Positions 35,647 to 44,422 of a stretch of DNA of 64,000 nucleotides are shown in pieces (the stretch's first letter is position 1; the number at the start of each line of letters is the position of its first letter). The position numbers were made by a program, and so were the translations under genes. Source of the stretch: Pedobacter sp. R20-19 (lineage in GTDB: Bacteria; Bacteroidota; Bacteroidia; Sphingobacteriales; Sphingobacteriaceae). The stretch covers positions 744,001-808,000 of the forward strand of contig NZ_JCKI01000001.1 of NCBI RefSeq assembly GCF_000708265.2, read 5' to 3'. The notes below the pieces were generated by a model. The model worked only from the letters and a program-made list of their open reading frames with translations, was not told the DNA's origin and ran no database searches.

Positions 35647-36681
35647 ATGAGATTTGAAACTTCTACCATAAAAGATATTGCCAAGGCTTTAGGATTATCT
35701 ACTTCTACGGTATCCAGGGCCTTGAGAGATCGTTACGAAATTAGCGAGGAAACTAAAAAACTGGTTTTAGCCTATGCCGAAAAGGTTAATTACCGTGCAA
35801 ATCCAATTGCCCGTAGTTTAAAAGAGCGTAGAAGTTATTCCATCGGGATTATTGTAAGCGAAATTGCCAATAACTTTTTCTCGCAGGTGATTAATGGGAT
35901 TGAATCAATTGCATACGATAGAGAATACCATGTGATTATTTCGCAAAGCCATGAATCTTATAAACAGGAAAAACTGAATGTAGAGCACCTGGCATCACGT
36001 TCCATTGATGGTTTACTGATCGCACTTTCTTCTGAAACACAGGATATTGAATATTTACGCAGTTTATATGCCAAAGGCTTACCAATCGTATTTTTTGATC
36101 GTGTTCCTGAAAATTTTGAAACACATAAAGTCATTGCGAACAATTTTAAAGGTGCATTTGATGCTACAGAGCACCTGATTTTATCAGGGAAAAGAACCAT
36201 AGCGCATTTAACAAACTCCGAAAATCTTTCCATCACCAAAGAAAGGCTAAAAGGATATCAGGCTGCACTGGCTAAATATAATATTGAATTTAAAACAGAA
36301 CTGGTGAAATATTGCCAGCACGGCGGCATGCATAGCATTGAATTGGAAGAGGCCGTGAAAGAACTTTTGCCCCTTAATCCGGATGGTATTTTTATTTCCA
36401 GCGACCGCCTGACTACGGGTTGTATTATGGCGATGAAAAAAACCAATCCAGGAGTGGCGCATAAAATTGCAATTGCAGGATTTACCAATTCCAATTTGGT
36501 TGAACTCTTTTCTCCTTCACTAACGTCTGTAAAACAGCCTGCATTCGAAATGGGCCAGGTGGCAACAGAATTGCTGATCTCTATGATCGAGGCCAAAAGA
36601 CCGGTTACTGAATTTGAAGTGAGGGTTTTAGATACCGAGTTGGTTAAAATGCAAAAGACTTTAGGAAACAGGTTTTTGTAG
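35647..36681 (+). CDS. LacI family transcriptional regulator
   Basis: 344 residues from ATG 35647; the frame is open to a GTG at 35575 but that adds 24 residues with no family counterpart. N-terminal helix-turn-helix STIKDIAKALGLSTSTVSRA (about 6-25), hinge helix NPIARSLKERRS, then a periplasmic-binding-protein-like effector domain (SIGIIVSEIANNFFSQVING; GIFISSDRLTTGCIMAMKK). It probably senses a uronate intermediate and controls the pectin locus, since it is divergent from susC and the window has matching operator-like sites. Repressor or activator role not determinable from sequence. Confidence 0.92.
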   Translation: MRFETSTIKDIAKALGLSTSTVSRALRDRYEISEETKKLVLAYAEKVNYRANPIARSLKERRSYSIGIIVSEIANNFFSQVINGIESIAYDREYHVIISQSHESYKQEKLNVEHLASRSIDGLLIALSSETQDIEYLRSLYAKGLPIVFFDRVPENFETHKVIANNFKGAFDATEHLILSGKRTIAHLTNSENLSITKERLKGYQAALAKYNIEFKTELVKYCQHGGMHSIELEEAVKELLPLNPDGIFISSDRLTTGCIMAMKKTNPGVAHKIAIAGFTNSNLVELFSPSLTSVKQPAFEMGQVATELLISMIEAKRPVTEFEVRVLDTELVKMQKTLGNRFL

Positions 36682-36727
36682 ATGACTGGGCTGCTAAAGC
36701 ATCGGGTTATTTTTTAAATAACGCTTA

Positions 36728-36788
36728 ATGCTATTCACCCACGGCCTATCGCTAAACGCCATACGCTATTCGCCTAACTCCAAACTAA
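36728..36788. repeat. Degenerate intergenic repeat (CGCTAAACGC / GCTATTCGCC words)
   Basis: Short words recur within the block: TATCGCTAAACGCC, TACGCTATTCGCC, GCTATTCACCC, then TAACTCCAAACTAATA, which is the reverse complement of the TTGGAGT-type words after uxaA and after 52707. Non-coding, just upstream of rlmI. Confidence 0.45.
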
Positions 36789-36792
36789 TACT

Positions 36793-36800
36793 TACCTTTG
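36793..36800 (+). promoter_or_regulatory. -7 box 4 nt before the rlmI start (possible leaderless promoter)
   Basis: TACCTTTG matches TAnnTTTG exactly; CCGA then ATG follow, which puts the expected start of transcription at or next to the start codon. Confidence 0.5.
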
Positions 36801-36804
36801 CCGA

Positions 36805-37989
36805 ATGGTAGAAATCGTATTAAAAAAGGGAAAAGAAAAAGCGGCATTGCAAAGACATCCATGGGTATTTTCCGGAGCATTGGAGAAAGTTAAAGGTAAA
36901 CCCGAAGATGGTGATGTAGTTAAAGTTTTCGCCTTTGATAATGAATTTCTGGCTTACGGTTATTACAACAGCAACTCTCGTGTGGCTGTTCGTTTATTGG
37001 AGTGGGATGAAACCCAAACCATTGATCAAAACTGGTATGAGAACAGATTAACCCAAGCCATTGCCTCCCGTCAGTTTATCTTGAATGAAGAAACCAATAC
37101 CTGCCGTTTGGTATTTAGTGAGGCTGATTTTCTACCGGGCTTAATTGTGGATCAATACGCTAACTTCCTCTCTTTACAAATTTTAAGTTCTGGCATCGAA
37201 AAGGTGAAAACGATCATTGTCGACATTTTAAGATCTGCGCTGCAACCGAAAGGAATTTTCGATAAAAGTGATGCAACCGCCAGAACACATGAAGGTTTGC
37301 CAATTGAAAATGGATTGCTTTGGGGCGAAAATCCACCAGAATTACTGGAGGTAAAAGAAAATGGAATTACCTACAACATCAATATTGCCGAAGGCCAGAA
37401 ATCTGGTTTTTATTGCGACCAGCGTGATAACCGAAGTATTTTAGCCAGTTATACCAAAGGTAAAAAAGTGTTGGATTGTTTCAGCTACAGTGGCGGCTTC
37501 AGCTTAAATAGCTTAGCAAATGGTGCTGCAAGCATTACCAGTGTAGATAGTTCTGGTTTAGCGGTAGAAACATTGAAACAGAATGTAGCCTTAAATCATT
37601 TTGATTCGGCAAAGGTTAATGCCATTCAATCTGATGTAAATAAACAGTTGCGTATTTTTAAGGACGCTGGTGAGAAGTTTGATGTGATTGTACTTGATCC
37701 ACCAAAATATGCACCATCTCGCTCTGCTTTAGATCGTGCTGCAAGGGCTTATAAAGATTTAAATCGTTTGGGCATGTTGCTTTTAGAAAAGGGTGGATTA
37801 CTCGCTACTTTTTCTTGCTCGGGTGCCGTTGATATTGAAACCTTTAAACAAATTATTGCTTGGGCTGCGCTTGATGCAGGAAAGGAAGTGCAGATCATTA
37901 AACAATTCTGCCAACCTGAAGATCATCCGGTAAGGATTTCTTTCCCAGAAGGGGAGTATTTAAAGGGATTGTTACTGAGGGTGCTTTAA
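36805..37989 (+). CDS. rlmI: Class I SAM-dependent 23S rRNA (cytosine-C5) methyltransferase, RlmI-type
   Basis: 394 residues. N-terminal PUA domain (about 1-75: KEKAALQRHPWVFSGALEKV), central RlmI-like domain, then a Rossmann methyltransferase with VLDCFSYSGGFSLNSL (motif I, about 220-235), VDSSGLAVETLKQN, VIVLDPPKYAPSR (motif IV) and TFSCSGAVD (motif VI with the catalytic Cys). E. coli RlmI methylates C1962 of 23S rRNA; the length and order of domains agree. Assignment of the exact base is by family. Confidence 0.88.
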   Translation: MVEIVLKKGKEKAALQRHPWVFSGALEKVKGKPEDGDVVKVFAFDNEFLAYGYYNSNSRVAVRLLEWDETQTIDQNWYENRLTQAIASRQFILNEETNTCRLVFSEADFLPGLIVDQYANFLSLQILSSGIEKVKTIIVDILRSALQPKGIFDKSDATARTHEGLPIENGLLWGENPPELLEVKENGITYNINIAEGQKSGFYCDQRDNRSILASYTKGKKVLDCFSYSGGFSLNSLANGAASITSVDSSGLAVETLKQNVALNHFDSAKVNAIQSDVNKQLRIFKDAGEKFDVIVLDPPKYAPSRSALDRAARAYKDLNRLGMLLLEKGGLLATFSCSGAVDIETFKQIIAWAALDAGKEVQIIKQFCQPEDHPVRISFPEGEYLKGLLLRVL

Positions 37990-38009
37990 TAAAAACAATC
38001 TATTAAGTC

Positions 38010-38056
38010 AACTTGCGAAATTCTTCAACGCTCAGGCTTTTGAAATTTCGTAAGTT
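38010..38056. repeat. Palindromic repeat, family 2 copy
   Basis: AACTTGCGAAATTC (38010-38023) and AAATTTCGTAAGTT (38043-38056) are inverted with 12 of 14 matching. Located after rlmI, before the end of the convergent hypothetical gene; may act as a terminator. Confidence 0.7.
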
Positions 38057-38109
38057 AATTTTTCACCATCCAGATCTGCGTAATCTCTGTAATCTGCGGG
38101 AAATAATTC

Positions 38110-38454
38110 TTAAGAATAAATATCTTCAAAATAACTCACCACCAAAGATTTCATCAGCATTTCTTGTTCCAGCATGGTATAGGGCGGTATGGTCTTGATT
38201 AATTTCCAGTGTGGCCAGCCATCCTGATCTAAACCTTCCAATTCATAAAAACCCATTTCACTAAGTAAACGGCAGGTGGCAATATGCATCAGTTCTTCCT
38301 TTTGCCTTTTACTATATTTTTTAGGCCCTTTGCCCAGTTCCTGTACACCGATCAGGAAAAGCATCACTTTCAGATCAGGAAAATCAGAATCAAACTCCTT
38401 CGCAATTTTCTCCTGTAATATTTTCCATTTAGCATTAATCTCCGACGGTTTCAT
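38110..38454 (-). CDS. Conserved hypothetical protein
   Basis: 114 residues, no signal or membrane segment. Contains FPDLKVMLFLIGVQELG, KKYSKRQKEELMHIATCRLL and GHWK-like DQDGWPHWKLIKTIPPY; it is mostly helical and charged. I believe similar small proteins occur across Sphingobacteriaceae, but I cannot assign a role. A perfect -7 box precedes its start by 5 nt, which supports expression of this frame rather than the overlapping plus-strand frames. Confidence 0.75.
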   Translation of the reverse strand: MKPSEINAKWKILQEKIAKEFDSDFPDLKVMLFLIGVQELGKGPKKYSKRQKEELMHIATCRLLSEMGFYELEGLDQDGWPHWKLIKTIPPYTMLEQEMLMKSLVVSYFEDIYS

Positions 38455-38459
38455 GTTTG

Positions 38460-38467
38460 CAAAGATA
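38460..38467 (-). promoter_or_regulatory. -7 box 5 nt before a start codon (possible leaderless promoter)
   Basis: On the minus strand TATCTTTG (exact TAnnTTTG), then CAAAC and the ATG of the hypothetical gene ending at 38110. Confidence 0.5.
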
Positions 38468-38558
38468 GTGTAAAAAGGTTCATACGCAGGTTGAAAAGGT
38501 TGTCAGTTTAGCGCAAAACTTTAATCCAGAATCGTACTTTTACGTACAATCACTAGTT

Positions 38559-39584
38559 ATGAGTACAAATTTGAATAAAAAAATAACAGCAGGTTTATTG
38601 GCCTATGGCATGTCTGGAAAGGTTTTTCATGCTCCATTTTTAAACGCACACGATGGATTTAAATTGAAAGCCGTGGTGGAGAGAAGCAAGAAAAATGCCG
38701 TGAAAGATTATCCCAATATCTTAAGTTACAGCAGTATTGATGAGCTTTTGAATGATGAGGAAATAGAACTGGTTGTTATCAATACACCAAATAATCTTCA
38801 TTACGAACACTCGAAAGCGGCACTTCAAAAGGGGAAACATATTTTAGTTGAAAAGCCATTTACGGCAACTTCTTCACAGGCGAAAGAACTATTCAAACTG
38901 GCAGATCAAGTAGGAAAGCAGATCTTTTTTTACCAAAATCGCCGTTGGGACAGTGATTTCACATCCATTAAAAAAGTGCTGGCCAGTGGTAAACTGGGTA
39001 AGCTGAATGAAATGCATTTGCGTTATGACCGTTATAGAAATGTAATCGGACCAAAAGCTTTTAAAGAACAAGCGATTGAGGCCAGCGGATTGCTTTATGA
39101 TTTGGGCCCACATCTGCTTGATCAGGTCATTAGCATTTTTGGTAAACCAGAAAGCTTTCACAAAACGCTGGGTAAAAACAGAAAAGATACTGTGGTTGAT
39201 GATTTTTTTACCATACAGCTTAATTACAAGGATAGCGTTCATGTATTCGTTACTTCTAGTATGTTGGTGGTGAATCCACAAGCGGCATTTGTGCTACATG
39301 GTGTAAATGGCAGTTTCATTAAAGAAAGAGCTGATATACAGGAAGAACAATTGCTGGCCGGACAAAAACTAACTGATGCTGGTTATGGTATTGAGCCTGA
39401 GGGAAAACAGGGTTTACTCACTACGATCGATGAAAATGGTGATAAAACTGAAGAAATTATTCCGTCAGAAGTTGGAAGCTACCTGCCGTTATTTGATGCC
39501 GTTTATCAGGCAATTGTTTCTAACGAAATTTATCCAGTAAGCCGAGAGCAAGTACTCATCCAACTGGAAATATTGGAAAGTTAA
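38559..39584 (+). CDS. Gfo/Idh/MocA family oxidoreductase
   Basis: 341 residues. Rossmann N-terminus AGLLAYGMSGKVFHAPFL (GxGxxG-type loop read as GMSGK), VVINTPNNLHYEHSKAALQKGKHILVEKPFT with the family's EKP (catalytic Lys), then a C-terminal dimerisation sheet with HLRYDRYR and LYDLGPHLLDQVI (active-site Asp/His region). It is an NAD(P)-dependent sugar or polyol dehydrogenase; the GMSGKVFHAPF start is that of the YdgJ/YvaA-like subgroup. Substrate unknown. No operon partners. Confidence 0.9.
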   Translation: MSTNLNKKITAGLLAYGMSGKVFHAPFLNAHDGFKLKAVVERSKKNAVKDYPNILSYSSIDELLNDEEIELVVINTPNNLHYEHSKAALQKGKHILVEKPFTATSSQAKELFKLADQVGKQIFFYQNRRWDSDFTSIKKVLASGKLGKLNEMHLRYDRYRNVIGPKAFKEQAIEASGLLYDLGPHLLDQVISIFGKPESFHKTLGKNRKDTVVDDFFTIQLNYKDSVHVFVTSSMLVVNPQAAFVLHGVNGSFIKERADIQEEQLLAGQKLTDAGYGIEPEGKQGLLTTIDENGDKTEEIIPSEVGSYLPLFDAVYQAIVSNEIYPVSREQVLIQLEILES

Positions 39585-39643
39585 ACAGGACAGGCAAAAT
39601 TATTTAAAATCTAACCAATGGCTTAGTGCCAAAAAATACCCGT

Positions 39644-40414
39644 ATGAATTCTTTACCCTTTGCCTATTTAATCCCCATTTTTTTAATTGCACTTTATTTT
39701 ATTTTGCGCAAAAAGAAACCAGCTATTGAGCCATTAACAGATACAGACCGAAAGATTCTGGATGATTATGTTGGGTATTACCATAACCTGGATTCGACTG
39801 ATAAACTTAAGTTTGAGCAAAAGGTGGCAGAATTTTTTAGTACGGTTAAAATTGAAGGAATTGGATTAGACATGACTACCTTGGATGAATTGCTAATTGC
39901 TTCCAGTGCCGTTATTCCCATCTTTGGGTTTACAGACTGGCAATATAAAAACCTGAGCAGCGTGTTGTTGTATCCGGATACCTTTAACAAAGATTTTCAG
40001 TTTGAAGGTGGCGAAAGAAATATTGCAGGGATGGTTGGAACGGGTTATATGAACGGACAAATGATTTTATCTCGTTCTGCACTTCGTCATGGTTTTTCAA
40101 AAAGTGCCGGAAAAGAAAATACAGCTATTCATGAGTTTGTGCATCTTTTAGATAAATCTGATGGTGCTACTGATGGTGTTCCGGAAAATCTGATGGCGCA
40201 TGAATATACCTTGCCCTGGATTAAAATGATGCATGAGGAAATGGAAAGAATTGAAGATAATAAATCAGATATTAATCCATATGCCATTACAAACGAAGCA
40301 GAATTTTTTGCAGTGGTTTCAGAATATTTTTTCGAAAAAACCGAGCTGTTAAAAGAAAAGCACCCGGATTTATACCACGCATTGAGCAGAATTTTTGCTC
40401 AACAACCAGTTTAA
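39644..40414 (+). CDS. Zinc-dependent peptidase of the M90 / MtfA family
   Basis: 256 residues from the ATG at 39644 (frame open to a GTG at 39626). One N-terminal membrane anchor (about 4-20, LPFAYLIPIFLIALYFIL). The metallopeptidase motif HEFVHLLD (HExxH; about residue 164) is followed by the M90 pattern KSDGATDGVP and a downstream ITNEAEFFAVVSEYFFEK with the third zinc ligand Glu. In E. coli MtfA regulates the glucose phosphotransferase repressor Mlc; that context is absent here. Eight bases before the next gene, so likely co-transcribed with the DUF6263-like gene. Confidence 0.85.
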   Translation: MNSLPFAYLIPIFLIALYFILRKKKPAIEPLTDTDRKILDDYVGYYHNLDSTDKLKFEQKVAEFFSTVKIEGIGLDMTTLDELLIASSAVIPIFGFTDWQYKNLSSVLLYPDTFNKDFQFEGGERNIAGMVGTGYMNGQMILSRSALRHGFSKSAGKENTAIHEFVHLLDKSDGATDGVPENLMAHEYTLPWIKMMHEEMERIEDNKSDINPYAITNEAEFFAVVSEYFFEKTELLKEKHPDLYHALSRIFAQQPV

Positions 40415-40422
40415 CTGATCAG

Positions 40423-41337
40423 ATGAAGGTTTTAAAAATATATCCTGTTCTTGCATTTATTTTTTTAAGCCTCACTGCAGGTGCACAGAAAAAATACGTA
40501 TTGAAACAGAACTTCCCTATTGGGAAGAAATATGATTTTACGTTAATTTCTGATCAGGTCATTAATCAAAAAATGGCCGGGCACAGCATTAACCTGAGTC
40601 AGAATATCGGTACAGAATACCTCTTCGATATCCGAAATGGCGAAGGGCAGGAGAAAAATATCGAAGTGACTTATAAGCGTATCTTCATGAAATCTAAAGG
40701 AATGGGCAACCAGATGGAAATGGATTCTGAAGATGCTGACACGATTAAGGAAAATTCATTTCGTGGATTAAAGGATGCGACGTTTAATATGGTGATGTTG
40801 CCGAATGGTACACTAAAATCTGTAACTGGCGTGGAGCAGATGGTGAGTACTATGGTGGAAAGGATGAAGGCAGATTCTTTAATGAAGATTAATATAAAAG
40901 CCAGTTTAAGTCAGCAGTTTAATGCTGAAGGTATGAAGCACACTCTGGAATCTTCTCTTAAAATTTATCCGGATCAGGCTGTTAAAGTAGGGGACAGTTG
41001 GACAGTGGACACCAAAATGCAACTGACTATGCCTGTAGAAACCATTACGAAATATACGCTAACGGCGGTGAAGGATGATATTGCATTTTTAAAAATCAAT
41101 GGAACACTACTTTCAAAAGGCAGTTTTCAAAGCATGGGCAATAAAATCGATACTGATTTAACCGGAACCAATGTTGGGGATGCGGAGCTTGATATTACCA
41201 CCGGACTAATTCTTAAAAGTCACTTGCGGATGGAATTGACGGGTAAGATGCAAACAGGTGGTCAGAATATTGATTTTGAATTGCAGGGAATTAATAAAAT
41301 TGTGGGTAAAGAACAAGTAAACCCTATAGGTTTTTAA
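40423..41337 (+). CDS. DUF6263-like secreted protein
   Basis: 304 residues with a signal peptide (ending TAGAQ, about residue 21). An all-beta protein with repeated strands: LKQNFPIGKKYDFTLISDQV, EVTYKRIFMKSKGMGNQME, SVTGVEQMVSTMVERMKAD, VKVGDSWTVDTKMQLTMPV and GDAELDITTGLILKSHLRME. The layout is that of DUF6263, periplasmic or surface proteins of Bacteroidota with unknown role. It begins 8 bp after the M90 peptidase gene, suggesting a linked function at the envelope. Family name is by resemblance. Confidence 0.7.
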   Translation: MKVLKIYPVLAFIFLSLTAGAQKKYVLKQNFPIGKKYDFTLISDQVINQKMAGHSINLSQNIGTEYLFDIRNGEGQEKNIEVTYKRIFMKSKGMGNQMEMDSEDADTIKENSFRGLKDATFNMVMLPNGTLKSVTGVEQMVSTMVERMKADSLMKINIKASLSQQFNAEGMKHTLESSLKIYPDQAVKVGDSWTVDTKMQLTMPVETITKYTLTAVKDDIAFLKINGTLLSKGSFQSMGNKIDTDLTGTNVGDAELDITTGLILKSHLRMELTGKMQTGGQNIDFELQGINKIVGKEQVNPIGF

Positions 41338-41398
41338 AATCTATAGGGTTTAGCCTTCGAAATTTTGCAAGTTAGACCAACCGACTTACGAAGTTTTA
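41319..41398. repeat. Perfect 11-bp inverted repeat at a gene end plus family-2 fragments
   Basis: AAACCCTATAG (41319-41329) and CTATAGGGTTT (41341-41351) are exact reverse complements; the left arm overlaps the last codons of the DUF6263-like gene. It is followed by TTTTGCAAGTTAGACC and CGACTTACGAAGTTTT, fragments of the family-2 palindrome in abutting inverted orientation. Possibly a terminator without a strong T-run. Confidence 0.65.
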
Positions 41399-41516
41399 GT
41401 AGGATTGGGGTTTGGAAAACCTCGTCAGTCTAATCGCAACAGATTTCTTCACGCTAACGCTAAACGATAATCTTCAGGCAATTACGGATTTGTATTTGAG
41501 TTGTTACTAACAATTT

Positions 41517-42377
41517 TTATTTTAACGGGCGCTTCATATAAAACTGTTTTATGTATCTGGCTGGCGCATCAATCTTCGTTGAATCTGAAAAATTTCCCAT
41601 TGCATCAATAACCTTAATTTTATCAACAGCAATAGTTGAACTACCTTTATCAGTAATGAATAAACTATCGATTTGGTACTTATTCCCGTCGACTTCATCC
41701 CCTGAAATGTTAATATCAGATTTTCCGGATAATATAAGTGCGAGTGATTTGTATGAAGATGAAGTGCTTCTAAATTCAATATCCTTCATGTTGAGCTTCA
41801 ATTCATCCACTTCATTATGGCTTAGAGAGAAGTTATTTACCTGTTGGCCGCTTACATTTAATTGTGAAATCTTAGTTTTTTGACCAAATGAGACACTGGA
41901 TACATTTTTTAAATCAAGGTTTAGCTGTTTGGCTTTTGCATTAAGATCCAATTGCATTGCATCGGCAACAGTCAGCTGATTAAATTTTGGTGCAAAAATG
42001 ATGAGATTTAAAATATACTTATCATCATCCTGATCTGCTTTTCTGGAAATATGTAATCTTCCAGTAGCATCAACAATGGCATGATAATGTTGGTCAACAT
42101 CCTCAGAAATTTTATATCCATATGTTGGATTTTCTACCAATGTTATATTCAAAATGGCCTTGTCTGAACCAGTGATATTTATTTGATTAAAAGCCTGATC
42201 GATTTTATGTAATACGAATGCGGGTGTTTTAGCGTCAAACTGTTCTAAGCCTTGATTATTTTTAACGGCTTCACTAATTGGGATGTAGTTTGTTTTGACG
42301 TAGACCGCAATCCCTACGATAGGAACAATAATCAGCATTGCTGCAAGAGCAATTAATAATTTATTACTTGTTTTCAT
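41517..42377 (-). CDS. Membrane-anchored putative auto-transporter/adhesin-head (GIN/DUF2807-like) protein
   Basis: 286 residues from the ATG at 42377, which lies 4 bp after the GntR stop; longer in-frame starts would overlap the GntR gene. One N-terminal membrane helix (about 8-28, LIALAAMLIIVPIVGIAVYV) then a beta-rich domain with repeated short strands and Asn/Asp/Ser turns (LTVADAMQLDLNAKAKQLNL, LKNVSSVSF, ISQLNVSGQQVNNFSLSH, VDELKLNM), the pattern of DUF2807 beta-solenoids. Last gene of a four-gene unit with an ABC transporter and its GntR regulator. Function unknown; the domain name is by pattern. Confidence 0.65.
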   Translation of the reverse strand: MKTSNKLLIALAAMLIIVPIVGIAVYVKTNYIPISEAVKNNQGLEQFDAKTPAFVLHKIDQAFNQINITGSDKAILNITLVENPTYGYKISEDVDQHYHAIVDATGRLHISRKADQDDDKYILNLIIFAPKFNQLTVADAMQLDLNAKAKQLNLDLKNVSSVSFGQKTKISQLNVSGQQVNNFSLSHNEVDELKLNMKDIEFRSTSSSYKSLALILSGKSDINISGDEVDGNKYQIDSLFITDKGSSTIAVDKIKVIDAMGNFSDSTKIDAPARYIKQFYMKRPLK

Positions 42378-42381
42378 ATTT

Positions 42382-42756
42382 CTAGGCGTTAAAATTCTCT
42401 TTAATAAAATTTTCGTATTTACGTTGGAGCTCATCAAAACTGATGTTTAATAAGTAAATATTTCTGAATAAAACCGGAAGTTCATCCGCTATAAAATGCG
42501 TTTTTCTAAAATCCTTTACCTGATCTACAGCCTTTTCAGCAACGAAAAAACCTATCCCCCTTTTATTGCTAATAATGTTTTTGGTTTGAAGTAAATCGTA
42601 TGTACGCATAATGGTGTTCGGGTTTACTTCCAATTCAACTGCCATTTCCCTTACTGAGGGTATCTTTTCTTCGGCCTTCCATTTTTCCAGCAAAATATGT
42701 TCACATACATAATCTGCAATCTGTAGGTATATTGCCTTGTTATCTCTAAATTCCAT
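42382..42756 (-). CDS. GntR family regulator, YtrA type
   Basis: 124 residues, the short YtrA form: winged helix-turn-helix at the N-terminus (IYLQIADYVCEHILLEKWKA, then KIPSVREMAVELEVNPNTIM and RTYDLLQTKNIISNKRGIGF) followed by a short dimerising tail and no large effector domain. YtrA-type regulators usually control the adjacent ABC transporter and often repress their own operon. It lies between the permease (17 bp) and the membrane-anchored protein (4 bp). A matching palindrome lies before the operon at 44423-44444. Confidence 0.9.
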   Translation of the reverse strand: MEFRDNKAIYLQIADYVCEHILLEKWKAEEKIPSVREMAVELEVNPNTIMRTYDLLQTKNIISNKRGIGFFVAEKAVDQVKDFRKTHFIADELPVLFRNIYLLNISFDELQRKYENFIKENFNA

Positions 42757-42773
42757 ATCTATACCTGTTTATA

Positions 42774-43583
42774 TTAAGCTTCTTTTTCTTTGAGGCGAAT
42801 GTAGGTGATGAACCATAAAGCCACGGTAATGGTGGCGCTCACCAAAAATATCCAGAGGAGCACATTTTTTTCATTAAAATGAATATTAATCCGGGTCATA
42901 TTCCTGGTAAGCAAATCACAGGTTTTATAAATAAGGTAACCAACTGCGTAGGTAAAAATGATCACAGAAACGGCCGTTTTAATGTAATGAAAACGGTTAA
43001 AATAAATAGAACCTAAAAGAAAAATGCTCGTAATTAAGAATGGAAATGCAAAGAAAGCGCTGCAATATTTTAGGTATTTTTTATCGCTAATCACCTGATC
43101 AAACAAGCCATCTACTGCTTTTATCGGCGTTTTAAGAGTTTCAGCTGATTTAAATGTATTCAGGTTTGCGTTGAGGTATTTAACAAATCCCAAATCAATC
43201 AAGTAGAAAACCAGTAAATAGCCTAGCACCGTTACTATGACGGTATAAAAAATGCTGACCATAAATTTTTCAAAGGTCGAAGCCGGAATCATAAGTTCGT
43301 GTATCGTTCTTGATTTTTGACCTAAATTTGTAAAATAGGTACTGGAGGTGATACTGATAAAAAGAAAACCCAAAATCAGAAACAGGCCATATCTGAAACG
43401 CATGTCTAAATTGCCTTCGTGATCAAAAATATTATGATCAGTAGAAGAGGGGGTAAAATAAGAATAGAAGGCAAAGATAATTCCAGCTAATACAATCACT
43501 GTCCCCAGATAAATTTTACCAAAATCCATCCACTGCCTTTTTACCAGTAATCCGAACCGGTTTAAGTTGAATAAGTTACTCAT
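42774..43583 (-). CDS. ABC transporter permease (membrane subunit)
   Basis: 269 residues with about six hydrophobic helices: about 22-42, 70-88, 110-130, 175-200, 210-230 and 240-262. No catalytic or binding motif. The context, 6 bp after the ABC ATPase gene and 17 bp before the GntR gene, makes it the membrane subunit of the transporter. Substrate unknown; YtrA-linked transporters elsewhere have been tied to envelope stress and antibiotic peptides, which is only suggestive here. Confidence 0.8.
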   Translation of the reverse strand: MSNLFNLNRFGLLVKRQWMDFGKIYLGTVIVLAGIIFAFYSYFTPSSTDHNIFDHEGNLDMRFRYGLFLILGFLFISITSSTYFTNLGQKSRTIHELMIPASTFEKFMVSIFYTVIVTVLGYLLVFYLIDLGFVKYLNANLNTFKSAETLKTPIKAVDGLFDQVISDKKYLKYCSAFFAFPFLITSIFLLGSIYFNRFHYIKTAVSVIIFTYAVGYLIYKTCDLLTRNMTRINIHFNEKNVLLWIFLVSATITVALWFITYIRLKEKEA

Positions 43584-43589
43584 GAGTGC

Positions 43590-44417
43590 TTAATTAAAAT
43601 AAGGTTTAAATTTTGTTTTTTCGGTAAGGATGGCATTAAACAAGAGTTCCAAATCCAGTTTGCTTTCTTCTTGATGATAGTTAGGCATCACAGCATAATA
43701 TCCGGAAAGCGATGGCTCAGCATAAATAATAGAGTCGTCCACTGCCTTAACTTTCTTGAAGGTTAGCTTTTCAGTGATTTCATCTACAGATGCTTGCAAA
43801 GCAATGTCGTTTTCATCAAGCATGATTACGCTATCAATTAAGTTATCTAAATCTCTTACCTGATGCGTGGAAATAATAATGCAGCATTCATCTGTTAAAG
43901 CCGAAGCCATTATTTTCCTGAACTGCGCTTTTGAAGGAATATCCAGGCCATTGGTTGGTTCATCCATAATGATCAGTTTAGCTTGTGTGGCCAATGCAAA
44001 AGCAATGATTACTTTTTTCTTTTGTCCATAACTCATGTTAATCAGCTTCTGACTCACCGGGATATCAAATTCCTGAATCAGATTTGTAAAATAATCGTGA
44101 TTAAATTTTTTATAAAAAGGAGCATTAGCACTAACATAAGCATCAATTTTTACAGCAGGCAAATAGAACTCTTCCGGAATAAAGCAAATTTGCTCCAGCA
44201 TGGCGGGTAGCCTTTTAGTCGGATCGAAACCAAACACATCTAGCGTGCCTTGCTGTGCATAAACCAAACCTGCAAGATTTTTAAGTAAACTGGATTTGCC
44301 AGATCCATTCTTTCCAAGTAAGCCGTAAATACGGCCTGCATTTAACTGGAAACTGATGTTTTTGAATAATGGCTGGTTCTTGCCATATCCAAAGTGAAGA
44401 TTGTTAACTTTTATCAT
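43590..44417 (-). CDS. ABC transporter ATP-binding protein
   Basis: 275 residues from the ATG at 44417 (MIKVNNLHFGYG); the longer start adds 19 residues that do not belong to the fold. Walker A GLLGKNGSGKSS (about 32-43), signature MSYGQKKKV, Walker B LIIMDEPTNGLD and the switch His in ISTHQVRDL. Domain is a standard single ABC subunit. First gene of the operon; the palindrome 5 bp upstream would overlap its promoter or leader. Confidence 0.93.
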   Translation of the reverse strand: MIKVNNLHFGYGKNQPLFKNISFQLNAGRIYGLLGKNGSGKSSLLKNLAGLVYAQQGTLDVFGFDPTKRLPAMLEQICFIPEEFYLPAVKIDAYVSANAPFYKKFNHDYFTNLIQEFDIPVSQKLINMSYGQKKKVIIAFALATQAKLIIMDEPTNGLDIPSKAQFRKIMASALTDECCIIISTHQVRDLDNLIDSVIMLDENDIALQASVDEITEKLTFKKVKAVDDSIIYAEPSLSGYYAVMPNYHQEESKLDLELLFNAILTEKTKFKPYFN

Positions 44418-44422
44418 ATCTA

